A stretch of DNA of 64,000 bases from Antennarius striatus (taxonomy: Eukaryota > Chordata > Actinopteri > Lophiiformes > Antennariidae), in NCBI RefSeq assembly GCF_040054535.1, contig NC_090794.1, positions 511,001 through 575,000 on the forward strand, written 5' to 3'. The notes beneath the pieces were generated by a model. That model saw nothing but the letters and a program-made list of their open reading frames with translations. It was not told where the DNA came from and ran no database searches. Position numbers and translations under genes: made by a program. Positions 1 to 14,000 of this stretch are shown piece by piece; position 1 is the stretch's first letter, and every line of letters starts with the position of its first letter.

Positions 1-451
1 CATCATCACCATCATCACCATCATCACCACCATCATCATCACCATCATCACCATCACCATCACCATCACCATCACCATCATCATCATCACCATCATCACC
101 ACCATCATCACCATCACCATCATTATCACCATCACCATCATCATCATCATCATCATCATTATCACCATCACCATCATCATCATCATCATCATCACCATCA
201 CCATCACCATCATTATCACCATCACCATCATCATCATCATCATCATCACCATCACCATCATCACCATCACCATCATCATCATCATCACCATCATCATCAT
301 CACCATCATCACCACCATCATCATCATCATCACCATCACCATCATCACCATCACCATCATCATCATCACCATCACCATCATCATCACCATCATTATCATC
401 ATCGCCATCATCACCATCATCATCATCATCGCCATCATCACCATCATCATC

Positions 452-483
<32 letters not shown>

Positions 484-682
484 CATCGCCATCATCACCA
501 TCATCACCATCATCACCATCATCATCATCACCACTATCACCATCATCATCATCATCATCGCCATCATCACCATCATCATCATCATCGCCATCATCACCAT
601 CATCATCACCATCATCATCATCACCATCATCATCATCATCGCCATCATCACCATCATCATTATCATCATCACCATCATCATC

Positions 683-714
<32 letters not shown>

Positions 715-777
715 CATCGCCATCATCACCATCATCACCATCATCATCATCGCCATCATCATCATTGCCATCATCAT
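1..777. repeat. Trinucleotide (ATC/CAC)n satellite tract
   Basis: About 780 bp of CAT and CAC triplets with rare CGC and TAT variants. It reaches the left edge of the window, so its true length is unknown. No gene is visible in it. Encoded His runs in one frame are a by-product of the repeat. Confidence 0.97.
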
Positions 778-914
778 TTATAATGAGAGGAAGACGAAGA
801 GGAGGAGGTGCTCTTCATCTTTCCAGATGAACAGAAACCGGCTCCATTCCTATTGGCTGCCTTCAGACCCTAAGACACGCCCACTGCCTGCAGCATTGCT
901 ATGGTTACCAGCAG

Positions 915-1100
915 GAGGGCGTCGTCGGGCCGCCGGCGGCTCAGGCAGCAGTTCGTCTCCTCGTCCCAGTCCCCGCCGGGTAACGGCTCCTCCTCTTCCT
1001 CCTCCAGGGGCAGCACCCAGCACAACCCCCCCATGATCAGCAGGGGGGCGGGGGGGCTGGCCCCACTGGGGTCAGAAGTCGCCTCCAGGAGGAGGAGCCG
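915..1100 (+). CDS. Possible orphan exon, plus strand, unrecognised
   Basis: A plus-strand open stretch preceded by CAGCAG and followed by GTGAGG, so a 186-bp exon with phase 2 at both ends is possible. The translation is Arg/Ser-rich (for example RRLRQQFVSSSQSPP, then a Ser run). I do not recognise a family. The opposite strand is also open but reads as Glu, Cys and Trp runs, which looks less like protein. It could be a chance ORF in GC-rich DNA. TIAM2 is on the opposite strand, so this would be a different or nested gene. Confidence 0.2.
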
Positions 1101-1320
1101 GTGAGGAGCATCCACGCGTCCGTCCACTGCCTCGCAGCGCCATTAATCCACGCCAGACACCACAAACGCACTAAACCGGATTAACAGGTCATGTGACCAG
1201 GAGGCCTTATCCTCAGCACAAGAGGATTATGGGAAAGGGTGTCTCCAGGTGGGCGGGGCTTCAGAGGTTCCTCTCAGAGAAGAGGTTTCTAGTTTGGACT
1301 CGAAGGAACCGACTTAGAGA

Positions 1321-1531
1321 GGTAAACAATAACAAACAATAACAAACAATAACAAAACAATAACAAACAATAACAAACAATAACAAAACAATAACAAACA
1401 ATAACAAACAATAACAAACAGTAACAAACAATAACAAACAATAACAAACAATAACAAACAGTAACAAACAGTAACAAACTATAACAAAACAATAACAAAC
1501 AATAACAAACAATAACAAACAAATAATAACA
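1321..1531. repeat. 10-bp tandem repeat AACAAACAAT
   Basis: About 20 copies of AACAAACAAT, with a few units changed to AACAAACAGT or one base longer. Confidence 0.95.
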
Positions 1532-1542
1532 AACTCCAGAGG

Positions 1543-2253
1543 CCTGTACCCTAAAGCTGGACTACGGTTTAGCCAGATAACTTCAGGCTTAACCCTGGCT
1601 TTTCGGTACCATGAAGGTGTCTGACTTTCTATCGGGCTACGTTGTCGCGGTAACCTATGCTGAACACCTAACCTGCTCCGGAGCAGGATAAGTTCAGGAT
1701 AAGATCAGCAGGTATAACAGCCCCACCTACTGACCAATCAGAGCTCAGCAGGTATAACAGCCCCACCTACTGACCAATCAGAGCTCAGCGGGTATAACAG
1801 CCCCACCTACTGACCAATCAGAGCTCAGCAGGTATAACAGCCCCACCTACTGACCAATCGGTTCTCCTGAAAACGGGCCGTCCGTTCCCTGAGAACCCGG
1901 TGGATCTCGGGTCACAGCTTGTGTGCAGAGCGCTCAGGCAGAGAGAATATTTAGGGATGGCTGTAATCCGGTGGGATTGGCTGAACAATGACTGTAGAAA
2001 GGTAGAGGTTTTGGGGGAGGGGTTACATTACATCTGTCAGCTGCTGGAGCCTCACATCAGGAATGGAACGCACCCCAACCACGCGCTGACAGCCCCCCAC
2101 AGTGTGCATTGACCTGAGGGTCTTTGAGACAGTTCATATATTTCTGAGTGATGTTGGTCATTATTATGATGTCCTGAAATCCCTCGTTGGACGGGTTACA
2201 AGCAAGACACAGATGGAATGTCACTGATCAATGATTTGTTTCAGTAAGTCATG

Positions 2254-2292
<39 letters not shown>

Positions 2293-2717
2293 AGGTACTT
2301 TTATGTATTGTGTTGGCGATGCTGAAAACCTGTGAAGAACACAGTACGTAGAGCTGTTCATAAAGTCACGGGGCTACGATCACATGTCATAACCAAACAT
2401 GTGGTTCACACACACATTTATGGTTTTTGCCTGGATTATTGATTTGTATTGATCGTATTAATTATTATATTTTGCTCCTCCGTTGTGAAATATGCGTCTC
2501 GGGCTGGTTTGTTGCATGTTTGCAATTGGTCGCATGCAGCAAACTCCGCCCTTTTTATGTGAGCGCGCACAGATCTAGAGTGGACAAGTCTGGATTGAAT
2601 TAGTGAGTTGATAGCCGGCTTTATGGTACCGAAAATCTGGAGGGTGGATGTCTGGGTAAGTGAAGCCAGATAAGGAAGAGGAAGCCTGACTAGGTTAATC
2701 CAGCTTTATGGGACAGG
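1543..2717. mobile_element. Non-autonomous DNA transposon with terminal inverted repeats
   Basis: The left end starts CCTGTACCCTAAAGCTGG. The reverse complement of the right end starts CCTGTCCCATAAAGCTGG, so the two ends match at 16 of 18 positions. A further inner match, TTTTCGGTACCAT, lies at both ends. The inside has no transposase ORF, a four-copy 40-bp repeat, an ATTG run and AT-rich sequence. The ends resemble those of PIF/Harbinger-like fish elements (inference). A clear target-site duplication was not found. It ends 16 bp before the TIAM2 PDZ exon, in the intron. Confidence 0.7.
1705..1860. repeat. 40-bp tandem repeat, four copies
   Basis: Four near-identical 40-bp units containing GGTATAACAGCCCCACC and ACTGACCAATCAGAGC. 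They lie inside the inverted-repeat element. Each of the first three units contains a CCAAT-box-like ACCAATCAG. Confidence 0.9.
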
Positions 2718-2732
2718 ACTCAGGAGGCTCAC

Positions 2733-5700
2733 CTCCTGCAGGTTCTCAAACGATCCTGATGGAACATGGTCATCACTGCTCCTGGTCCAGGTCTGGAGGT
2801 CCGCTGGCACCGGGAACTGGCCGGGGTCTTTGGGGTGGGCGGGGTCATCGGGGTCGCCCCGCCCATCTCTCCTCAGCACCAGCTGGAGCTTCTGGAGGCT
2901 GAAGACGCTCTCCATCAGGTCCAGATCCAGTCCAGACAGGAAGGACCCATTCACCGCCAGGACCTCATCTCCGGCCCTAAGGCCTGATGGGAGCAGAGGT
3001 GATCACATGACCAGCGCCAAACAAACAGGAAGTATCTGTTCATCCTTCACATTAAAGCTTCAAGACCTTCAGAATAAAAGAAACATCAGTTCCTCCAAAA
3101 GAAAAAAAAACTGCCATGAAGTTAAAATAAATTTTATATATAATAATCATTATATAATATATATAAAATGATTATTATATATATTTACTATTATTAGACT
3201 TACATAATTATAATAAAATATTATTATAATTATTATTTATATAATTATAATAATTATAAAAATAAATATCCATAGTAATAAAGATTTCTATAAAAATTAC
3301 TTTATAATAATTATTCTAAAATAATTATTATGTGTTATAAAAACTATAATAATAATTATACAAGTCTAATAATAGTAAAAAAAACCGTGTAGTTCTAGTT
3401 TTGGTTCTGGTTCCGGTTCAGGGCCCCACCTTCTTTGGCCGACGGGCCCAGCGGGTTGACTTCGCTGACGTAGATGTGACTCCGCCCCCCTCCGTCCAGG
3501 TGTCCCGTCACTGCAAAACCTGCAGGTGGAGCAACAGAACCTGTCAGGAGTTCTTCTGTGATGACCTGGTTCAGGTTCTGATTCTGGATCCGGTTCTGGT
3601 TCTGGTGAATTCCTCTGGTTTTCTCACCAAAGTCTGTCGCCGCGTCAGTCCGACGGAGGTGGAGAGACAAAACACGGAGGGGCGGAGTCAGCAGGCTGTC
3701 ACTGGGGTCACCAGGGGTCAGTGAACGCACCTGCACAGGACGTCCTGAAGGGGGCGGTGCCTCCCTCTGATTGGACACACAAGCCAGACCCTGGAGGGGA
3801 GGGGTCATAAAGATGGAAATGAAAACCAACCCCAGATGAAGAAGAGGGGAGGGGTGTCATCTCCTGCCCCCCCCAGGGAGATTAACTCTGTGGGTCTAAG
3901 GAATTCTGGGAGAGTTAAAGCCCCCCCCCACTCCGCCATCAGCAGGTTGCCATGACAGCTATCTGAAGAAAGACAACTCTCTTCTCCTATTCTCAAATCC
4001 TCCTTTGTCCTCCTGGGGGGTCAAAGGTCAGCATGTGGCAGCAGACATCAGAACACCGAGTGGCCGTAAGTGTGTGGACGGCTGTCCCTCTGGTTCTGCT
4101 GTGTAGCGACCCGTTACTTCTGGACGCTTACCTGGCTACTGTTTCTTCGGTTCTTACTGCGTCCACTCGCTCCCCCCAGCGTCTTCAGAGACGCCGACAG
4201 GCCCCGCCTCCGGAGGCGGCCCACCGGCAGAGTCCGGCCCCTCAGCGCCCCCCCGTCCCGACTGCACACCTGCCAGACGAGTCGCTGGTCAAAGCAAACC
4301 CAGAAGCAGATGGGGGCAGGTCGACCCGGAGGCGGTTCTCACCAGGGCGTGGAACGAGGACGCGGAGAACACTCCCAGGCGTCCCAGCATGCACTTGGAG
4401 GGCCGGCCCGCCACCGCCAGGAGGCTCTTGGGGTTGGGGGGCTCCCCCCCCTGCAGGCTGGCCAGGTAGCACCGCAGCCGGAACAGGTCCAGGTGCAGCT
4501 GCTCCAGGTTCTGCTCCCACTGCCGGATCTGGAGGCGACAGGAGGAGCGTGTGGGGGCGTGACGCCGTGACCTCGTGACCCTGGCCGTGCCCGGGCGTTG
4601 CCGTGACTACCGGTAACCCCACCTGCGTCTCCACGGCCCGGCGGCTGGGCGGGTCCTTGATGACGGACAGCTGCAGCTCGGCCATCTTCTTCATTTTACC
4701 GTCCGTGTCGATCTGCTGGAGGAGGGCGTGGCTCTGGCAGCGCAGGAGGCGGAGCGTGTCGTCCCGGCCCCGCCGCCTCGCCAGCAGGGCGGCGCTCGCC
4801 GAGTGGATCGCCGTCACCCAGTTCTCCAGGTCGGTCTGGTTGGTGGCCTAGAAGAAAAATAAACAACAAACAGACAAACAAACAAACAAACAAACAAACA
4901 AACAGACAAACAAACAAACAGACAAACAAACAGGAATTCAGCGTCTGTTTCCGGGACAGGAAGTGAGAACCAGAAGCTTCGTTTGGGCCAGAGCCACGCC
5001 CACCTGTTCGGGTCCTCCCTCCTGTCCCTCAAACAGACCAATTGTGTTTGTGGGACAGAAGTGGGCGTGGCTCTGACCAGAGGTGGGCGTGGCCTCACCT
5101 GCAGCAGGAACACGTCTCCGTGGGCGTTGCTCACACAGAACACGTGTTCCCTCCTGGGGTGTTCTGGCACCGCCTGCACCAGACCGTCGTCCGCCGGCAG
5201 CACGCCGCGGGGGGGGCCGGCCCGGTCGGCGGTCTGGTAGAGCAGCAGCGAGCAACCTGAGGGAATCGATCAGTGATCAGTGGCTCCGATCAGACGTATT
5301 GATCAGGTGTTGATCAGCTCCACCCACCCTTCAGGGTTACCCAGAAGCGCCTCCAGCGGCGCCGGGTCACCAGCTCCAGCCTCCCGTCCCCTCTGAGGGT
5401 GAGGAGCGCCTTGAAGGAGAGCCACCCCGCCCGGCGGACCACGCCCTGCTCCTCCTCCACGCCCCCGTCCGTCTCCCCCTCCCCCTCCCCCTCTGATGCC
5501 CTGGTCCGGGCGCCGCCCCCCAGCTGCTGCAGGAAGCCGTGGTCGATGTTCTGGCGCTGGAGGTCCAGGGGGTTGGGGGTCCACAGGGAGTCCGACCCCC
5601 CAGCGCCGCTACCGGACGGCTCCTGAGGAGGAACCATGTTAGACAGGAAACAGGAAGGAAGAGCACAGGAAGTCCCGCCTCCTACCTGGACCCTCCTCCT

Positions 5701-6618
5701 CTTGCGGCTCAGACTTCCTGTCCAGTCGCTGATCTCTCTGATCCGAGTCTTCAGGAAGTCTTTGCGGTTGTTCCTGTGGGGGGCGCCAGTGGGCCCCGCC
5801 CCTCCCTCTGGCACCGCCTCCTGGGCGGCGCTGGGCGGTGTTGCGGTCGCCTTCTGCGAGGAGGCGTCCGGTGCGGTGGGGAAGGCCGGGAGCTTGTTGT
5901 AACAGGGATACACCCACAGCGAGGCGCCGGGAGGCGGAGCCAGACCTGAGTCCTTCAGGTCCGGCTGCAGGATCAGCGAATCCCCGACGCCGCTGTCCTC
6001 CGTCCGCCCCGAGGAGCAGGTGTTGTAACCGGCGCCAGGGGCGGACCCGTTGGAGGGGAACCCGGGCAGGATGAGGGCGTTGCCCCCGGCGACAGGTGTT
6101 TCCTGGTTGCGGGCGGGGGCCCAGGTGGGGTACCTGCCGTCTTCCACGAACAAGTTGCCCACCGGCTCGGCTCCGCCCCCCCACGGCGAGTCATACCAGG
6201 AGCCGTCGGAGCTGATGGAACTACCCTTGCTGGTGCGGAGGGCGGAGTCAGGGGCGGAGCCGCCCCCGAGGAGCCCCTGTCGCTCCAAGGGGAGGGGCTT
6301 GGTTTTGGTAAACTCCACCCTCATGGAGCTGTCTTTACCCAGAAGCACCTTGGGGGACGACCCCTCGCTGCTCCCGTCCAACCGGTTCGCAGCGCCTCCT
6401 GGTGGCCGGCCCCCTCCCAGAGCAGCTCCATTGGGTTGATGCTCATAACGCCACGAGGTGTAGGGTGAGGTGGGGGGGTACAGGTTTGGGTTGCTCCGCC
6501 CCCGACCACTCCTCCACCAGCCGCGAGCCGACGGCTCCTCCCCCCTCCTGGAGGAGAACCTGATGGATGGGGAGGGAGGGGCAGGAGGACCAACGCCGTG
6601 ACTGTCTTTGTTTCCCAT
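2733..6618 (-). CDS. tiam2: TIAM2-like Rac guanine-nucleotide exchange factor, 5' part
   Basis: TIAM proteins activate Rac at membranes through a PHn-CC-Ex module and a DH-PH pair. Exons (minus): 6618-5328, 5256-5099, 4847-4623, 4528-4343, 4269-4132, 3519-3430, 2983-2733. All have GT/AG ends, and phases agree except across 4132-3519. The first exon starts MGNKDSHG, a myristoylation-type N-terminus as in human TIAM2, followed by a low-complexity Ser/Pro region. Exons 1-4 give the PHn-CC-Ex module (WVTLKG, IVQAVPEHP-like VQAVPEHPR, DLENWVTAIHSAS, IRQWEQNLEQL, RCYLASLQGGE). Exon 5 begins VCSRDGGALRGRTLPV, closer to TIAM2 than TIAM1. The last two exons encode a PDZ domain (GFAVTGH, HIYVSEV, GDEVLAVNG, DLDLMESVF). 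No Ras-binding domain or DH-PH was found, so the gene runs off the left edge or is truncated. An earlier in-frame ATG at 6675 is possible; 6618 was chosen for the MGN motif. Confidence 0.9.
3110..3385. repeat. AT-rich low-complexity tract in TIAM2 intron
   Basis: Almost pure A/T with TAATTATTAT-type palindromic stretches. It lies between the two PDZ exons. Confidence 0.85.
4857..4931. repeat. (AAAC/AGAC)n tetranucleotide repeat
   Basis: Runs of AAAC with AGAC variants, at the 5' side of a TIAM2 intron close to the acceptor of the exon at 4847. Confidence 0.95.
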
Positions 6619-6764
6619 GGCAACCTGGGGGGGGTCGTGGAGGATGATGTCAGCAACATGAGACAGACGGACCAATCAGATCAGTGGATTAGATGAAAGT
6701 GACGGTAGATGCTGATGATGCTCCGTTAGTGACATCACCTCTGAACCGCCGAGTGCTCAGCGTA

Positions 6765-6972
6765 CACAAACAAACAAACAAACAGACAAACAAACAAACA
6801 GACAAACAAACAAACAGACAAACAAACAGACAAACAAACAAACAAACAGACAAACAAACAGACAAACAAACAAACAGACAAACAAACAGACAAACAAACA
6901 AACAGACAAACAAACAAACAAACAGACAAACAAACAGACAAACAAACAAACAAACAGACAAACAAACAAACA
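6765..6972. repeat. (CAAACAAACAGA)n repeat upstream of TIAM2 start exon
   Basis: About 208 bp of AAAC tetramers regularly interrupted by AGAC. It is the same repeat family as the tract near 4.9 kb. Confidence 0.95.
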
Positions 6973-7213
6973 GGTTCCCTGTCAGCATCGTGTAAATAAA
7001 ATGTAACTAGGGATGATGTCACCGACCTCACCTACGTGAACACACAGGTGCTAAGCTAGCAGCTGCTAACGTAGCCAGGAGGCTAATTTCTTTCTAAAAG
7101 TCAAACTAAACATTTCTGTCATTTTCAAACTTTAGCCGACTCAGATGACATCACAAGTCACATGACCACAGCTCCCCCTGGAGACACGGAAGGGTTTTAC
7201 AACCTTCACCTGC

Positions 7214-7653
7214 TACTGGTTAGCACTACAGCAACTAGTACTGGTTAGTCCTACAGTAACTAGTACTGGTTAGTACAACAGTAACTAGTACTGGTTAGTC
7301 CTACAGTAACTAGTACTGGTTAGTCCTACAGTAACTAGTACTGGTTAGTACAACAGTAACTAGTACTGGTTAGTCCTACAGTAACTAGTACTGGTTAGTA
7401 CAACAGTAACTAGTACTGGTTAGTCCTACAGTAACTAGTACTGGTTAGTCCTACAGTAACTAGTACTGGTTAGTACAACAGTAACTAGTACTGGTTAGTC
7501 CTACAGTAACTAGTACTGGTTAGTCCTACAGTAACTAGTACTGGTTAGTCCTACAGTAACTAGTACTGGTTAGTCCTACAGTAACTAGTACTGGTTAGTC
7601 CTACAGTAACTAGTACTGGTTAGTCCTACAGTAACTAGTACTGGTTAGTCCTA
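7214..7653. repeat. 25-bp minisatellite
   Basis: About 17 copies of a 25-bp unit with core ACTGGTTAGTCCTACAG followed by TAACTAGT. Two variants alternate, with either TCCTACAG or TACAACAG. Confidence 0.95.
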
Positions 7654-7771
7654 CTAGTCTTCCACCCATTTAAATTCAGTCGTTTGTTTGAAACAGGAGA
7701 TCAGCTTCAGGTCGTTGTGACTCAACTTTAAGGAAAAACGTGAAGAAGAAACTCCTTCCTACCGTCTCCTC

Positions 7772-7905
7772 TTCCTCACTGCTCCTCTTTCTCCTCCTCT
7801 TCCTCACTGCTCCTCTTTCTCCTCCTCTTCCTCACTGCTCCTCTTTCTCCTCCTCTTCCTCACTGCTCCTCTTTCTCCTCCTCTTCCTCACTGCTCCTCC
7901 TCTCT
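7772..7905. repeat. 28-bp polypyrimidine minisatellite
   Basis: Nearly five copies of a pyrimidine-only unit containing CTGCTCCTCTTTCTCC. The plus strand is almost entirely C/T, so it could form triplex DNA. Confidence 0.9.
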
Positions 7906-8119
7906 ACTGAAGCTCCTTCTCCTCCAGCGGCTCCCTTCCTCTCTCTCTCTCTCCCTGCGTGTGAATGTCGATCGCCCCCCTCCTCATCTGTCGGGGAGAA
8001 CAGAAGGAGGCGGGGCTCCATCTCACAGCTGTAGTCCCTCCCCTCTCCCTCCCCCTCCTGTCCATCCTGGTCTCCTGGAATGTCAGTTTCCTCCCCTCTG
8101 TTTAGCAGAGCGTCAGTCA

Positions 8120-8340
8120 GAGTGATGTCATCACACAGGGGCGGGGCGGAGTGATGTCATCACACAGCGGCGGGTCAGAGTGATGTCATCACACAGGGGC
8201 GGGGCGGAGTGATGTCATCACACAGGGGCGGGTAGGAGTGATGTCATCACACAGCGGCGGGTCAGAGTGATGTCATCACACAGCGGCGGGTCAGAGTGAT
8301 GTCATCACACAGCGGCGGGTAGGAGTGATGTCATCACACA
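8120..8340. repeat. 29-bp minisatellite carrying TGATGTCATCA in every unit
   Basis: Eight units begin at 8120, 8149, 8178, 8207, 8236, 8265, 8294 and 8323. Each starts GAGTGATGTCATCACACAG and ends with a variable GC-rich part. The invariant TGATGTCATCA is an odd palindrome resembling bZIP (ATF/CRE-type) sites. It lies about 1.5 kb upstream of the TIAM2 start codon. Confidence 0.95.
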
Positions 8341-8867
8341 GCAGCAAGTTGAAGCCAATCAGACGGTTGGACCGGGTCCAGTCCTCCCCCCACAGGAAGT
8401 GGCGCCAGACGCCATCTGACGTCAGAACAGCTCTCGCGGTCACTTCCTGTCGGGCCAGCGAGCCCAAAGGTCAGGGCCGGCGTGTTCGGGCTGACGGGGG
8501 GCGACGCCCATCCTGTCCCGGACCTCAGAGCTAGGGAGGAACGCCCTGCTGACCCCAGACGCATCGCGACCTTTGACCTCCAGTGAAACAGAGACAGAAC
8601 CCTGCTCCAGAACCCCCCCCACACACACACACACACCCCCAGATGGAGAAAGTTCTCTGTCCACCTTTGTCTGCTCGTCCCATCAGCCATCTGCCTGCTT
8701 GTGGGACCCCGAGAGGGACGCCCCCCCACCATTGTTCACAAACAAAGACCCCCCAGGCATGAGGCCGACGTTTTGAAGGAATTCATCAGATCTGAAAAGG
8801 ATCTGATTAACAAACAGATCGAGTGACGCCACCTGTTCCTCTGAAGATATGAGGATTATTAGAGACT

Positions 8868-9052
8868 ATCAGTTTATAGATTATTAGTTTATAGATTATT
8901 AGTTTATAGATTATTAGTTTATAGATTATTAGTTTATAGATTATTAGTTTATAGATTATTAGTTTATAGATTATTAGTTTATAGATTATTAGTTTATAGG
9001 TCATTAGTTTATAGATTAATAGTTCATAGACTATTGGTTTATAGATTATGGA
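8868..9052. repeat. 15-bp AT-rich minisatellite
   Basis: About 12 copies of AGTTTATAGATTATT, diverging at the right end. Confidence 0.95.
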
Positions 9053-9225
9053 GAATTACACGAAACATAAAACACCAGATTATTCATACAGTAAAACTTG
9101 AAGTTATTGTGTTTAATTATCAAAGAAACAAACATGAACATGAAACCTGTTTGTGGACAGAAACACCGTCTGTGTGGAAGACAGGAAACAGGAGCTCCTC
9201 CTGCTGGAGGAGGAACTCCTGGACT

Positions 9226-9366
9226 GTTTCACTGCGTGAACCTGGACTGTTTCACTGTGTGAACCTGGACTGTTTCACTGTGTGAACCTGGACTGTTTCA
9301 CTGTGTGAACCTGGACTGTTTCACTGTGTGAACCTGGACTGTTTCACTGTGTGAACCTGGACTGTT
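9226..9366. repeat. 23-bp minisatellite, first locus
   Basis: Six copies of a 23-bp unit with core GTGAACCTGGACTGTTTCA. The same unit forms a 1 kb array at 29.77-30.77 kb. Confidence 0.95.
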
Positions 9367-9369
9367 TTA

Positions 9370-11056
<1,687 letters not shown>

Positions 11057-14000
11057 TAACACACCAGTCTAGAGACACACAACACCAGTCTAGAGACACA
11101 CAACACCAGTCTAGAGACACAACACCAGTCTAGAGACACACAACACCAGTCTAGAGACACACAACACCAGTCTAGAGACACAACACCAGTCTAGAGACAC
11201 AACACCAGTCTAGAGACACACAACACCAGTCTAGAGACACACAACACCAGTCTAGAGACACACAACACCAGTCTAGAGACACAACACCAGTCTAGAGACA
11301 CACAACACCAGTCTAGAGACACAACACCAGTCTAGAGACACAACACCAGTCTAGACACACAACACCAGTCTAGAGACACAACACCAGTCTAGAGACACAC
11401 AACACCGGTCTACAGACACACAACACCAGTCTAGAGACACACAACACCAGTCTAGAGACACACAACACCAGTCTAGAGACACACAACACCAGTCTAGAGA
11501 CACCCAACACCAGTCTAGAGACACACAACACCAGTCTAGAGACACACAACACCAGTCTAGAGACACACAACAACAGTCTAGAGACACAACACCAGTCTAG
11601 AGACACACAACACCAGTCTAGAGACACACAACACCAGTCTAGAGACACACAACAACAGTCTAGAGACACAACACCAGTCTAGAGACACACAACACCAGTC
11701 TAGAGACACACAACACCAGTCTAGAGACACACAACACCAGTCTAGAGACACACAACAACAGTCTAGAGACACACAACACCAGTCTAGAGACACACAACAC
11801 CAGTCTAGAGACACAACACCAGTCTAGAGACACACAACACCAGTCTAGAGACACACAACACCAGTCTAGAGACACAACACCAGTCTAGAGACACAACACC
11901 AGTCTAGAGACACACAACACCAGTCTAGAGACACAACACCAGTCTAGAGACACACAACACCGGTCTACAGACACACAACACCAGTCTAGAGACACACAAC
12001 ACCAGTCTAGAGACACACAACACCAGTCTAGAGACACACAACACCAGTCTAGAGACACACAACACCAGTCTACAGACACAACATCAGTCTAGAGACACAC
12101 AACACCAGTCTAGAGACACACAACACCAGTCTAGAGACACACAACACCAGTCTAGAGACACAACACCAGTCTAGAGACACAACACCAGTCTAGAGACACA
12201 CAACACCAGTCTAGAGACACACAACACCAGTCTAGAGACACAACACCAGTCTAGAGACACAACACCAGTCTAGAGACACACAACACCAGTCTAGAGACAC
12301 ACAACACCAGTCTAGAGACACACAACACCAGTCTAGAGACACACAACACCAGTTTATAGACACACAACACCAGTCTAGAGACACAACACCAGTCTAGAGA
12401 CACACAACACCAGTCTAGAGACACACAGCACCAGTCTAGAGACACAACACCAGTCTAGAGACACACAACACCAGTCTAGAGACACACAACACCAGTCTAG
12501 AGACACAACACCACTCTAGAGACACACAACACCAGTCTAGAGACACACAACACCAGTCTAGAGACACAAACACCAGTCTAGAGACACACAACACCAGTCT
12601 AGAGACACACAACACCAGTCTAAAGACACAACACCAGTCTAGAGACACAACACCAGTCTAGAGACACACAACACCAGTCTAGAGACACACAACACCAGTC
12701 TAGAGACACACAACACCAGTGTAGAGACACAACACCAGTCTAGAGACACAACACCAGTCTAGAGACACACAACACCAGTCTACAGACACACAACACCATT
12801 CTAGAGACACACAACACCAGTCCAGAGACACAACACCAGTCTAGAGACACAACACCAGTCTAGAGACACACCACCAGTCTAGAGACACACAACGCCATTC
12901 CAGAGATACACAACACCAGTCCAGAGACACAACACCAGTCTAGAGACACACAACACCAGTCTAGAGACACACAACACCAGTCTAGAGACACACAACACCA
13001 GTCCAGAGACACAACACCAGTCTAGAGACACACAACACCAGTCTAGAGACACACAACACCATTCTAGAGACACACAACACCAGTCGAGAGACACAACACC
13101 AGTCTAGAGACACACAACACCAGTCTAGAGACACAACACCAGTCTAGAGACACAACACCAGTCTAGAGACACACAACACCAGTCTAGAGACACACAACAC
13201 CAGTCTAGAGACACACAACACCATTCTAGAGACACACAACACCAGTCCAGAGACACAACACCAGTCTAGAGACACACAACACCAGTCTAGAGACACACAA
13301 CACCATTCTAGAGACACACAACACCAGTCCAGAGACACAACACCAGTCTAGAGACACACAACACCAGTCTAGAGACACACAACACCATTCTAGAGACACA
13401 CAACACCAGTCCAGAGACACAACACCAGTCTAGAGACACACAACACCATTCTAGAGACACACAACACCAGTCCAGAGACACAACACCAGTCTAGAGACAC
13501 ACAACACCAGTCTAGAGACACACAACACCATTCTAGAGACACACAGCACCAGTCTAGAGACACAACACCAGTCTAGAGACACAAACACCAGTCTAGAGAC
13601 ACACAACACCAGTCTAGAGACACACAACACCAGTCTAGAGACACAACACCAGTCTAGAGACACAACACCAGTCTAGAGACACACAACACCAGTCTAGAGA
13701 CACACAACACCAGTCTAGAGACACACAACACCAGTGTAGAGACACAACACCAGTCTAGAGACACAACACCAGTCTAGAGACACAACACCAGTCTAGAGAC
13801 ACACAACACCAGTCTACAGACACACAACACCATTCTAGAGACACACAACACCAGTCCAGAGACACAACACCAGTCTAGAGACACACAACACCAGTCTAGA
13901 GACACACAACACCATTCTAGAGACACACAACACCAGTCCAGAGACACAACACCAGTCTAGAGACACACAACACCAGTCTAGAGACACACAACACCATTCT

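Noticed and set aside
4242..4817. Single 191-residue protein across 4.24-4.82 kb on the minus strand
   Set aside because: It reads through the introns between three TIAM2 exons; the exon parts match TIAM2 in phase.
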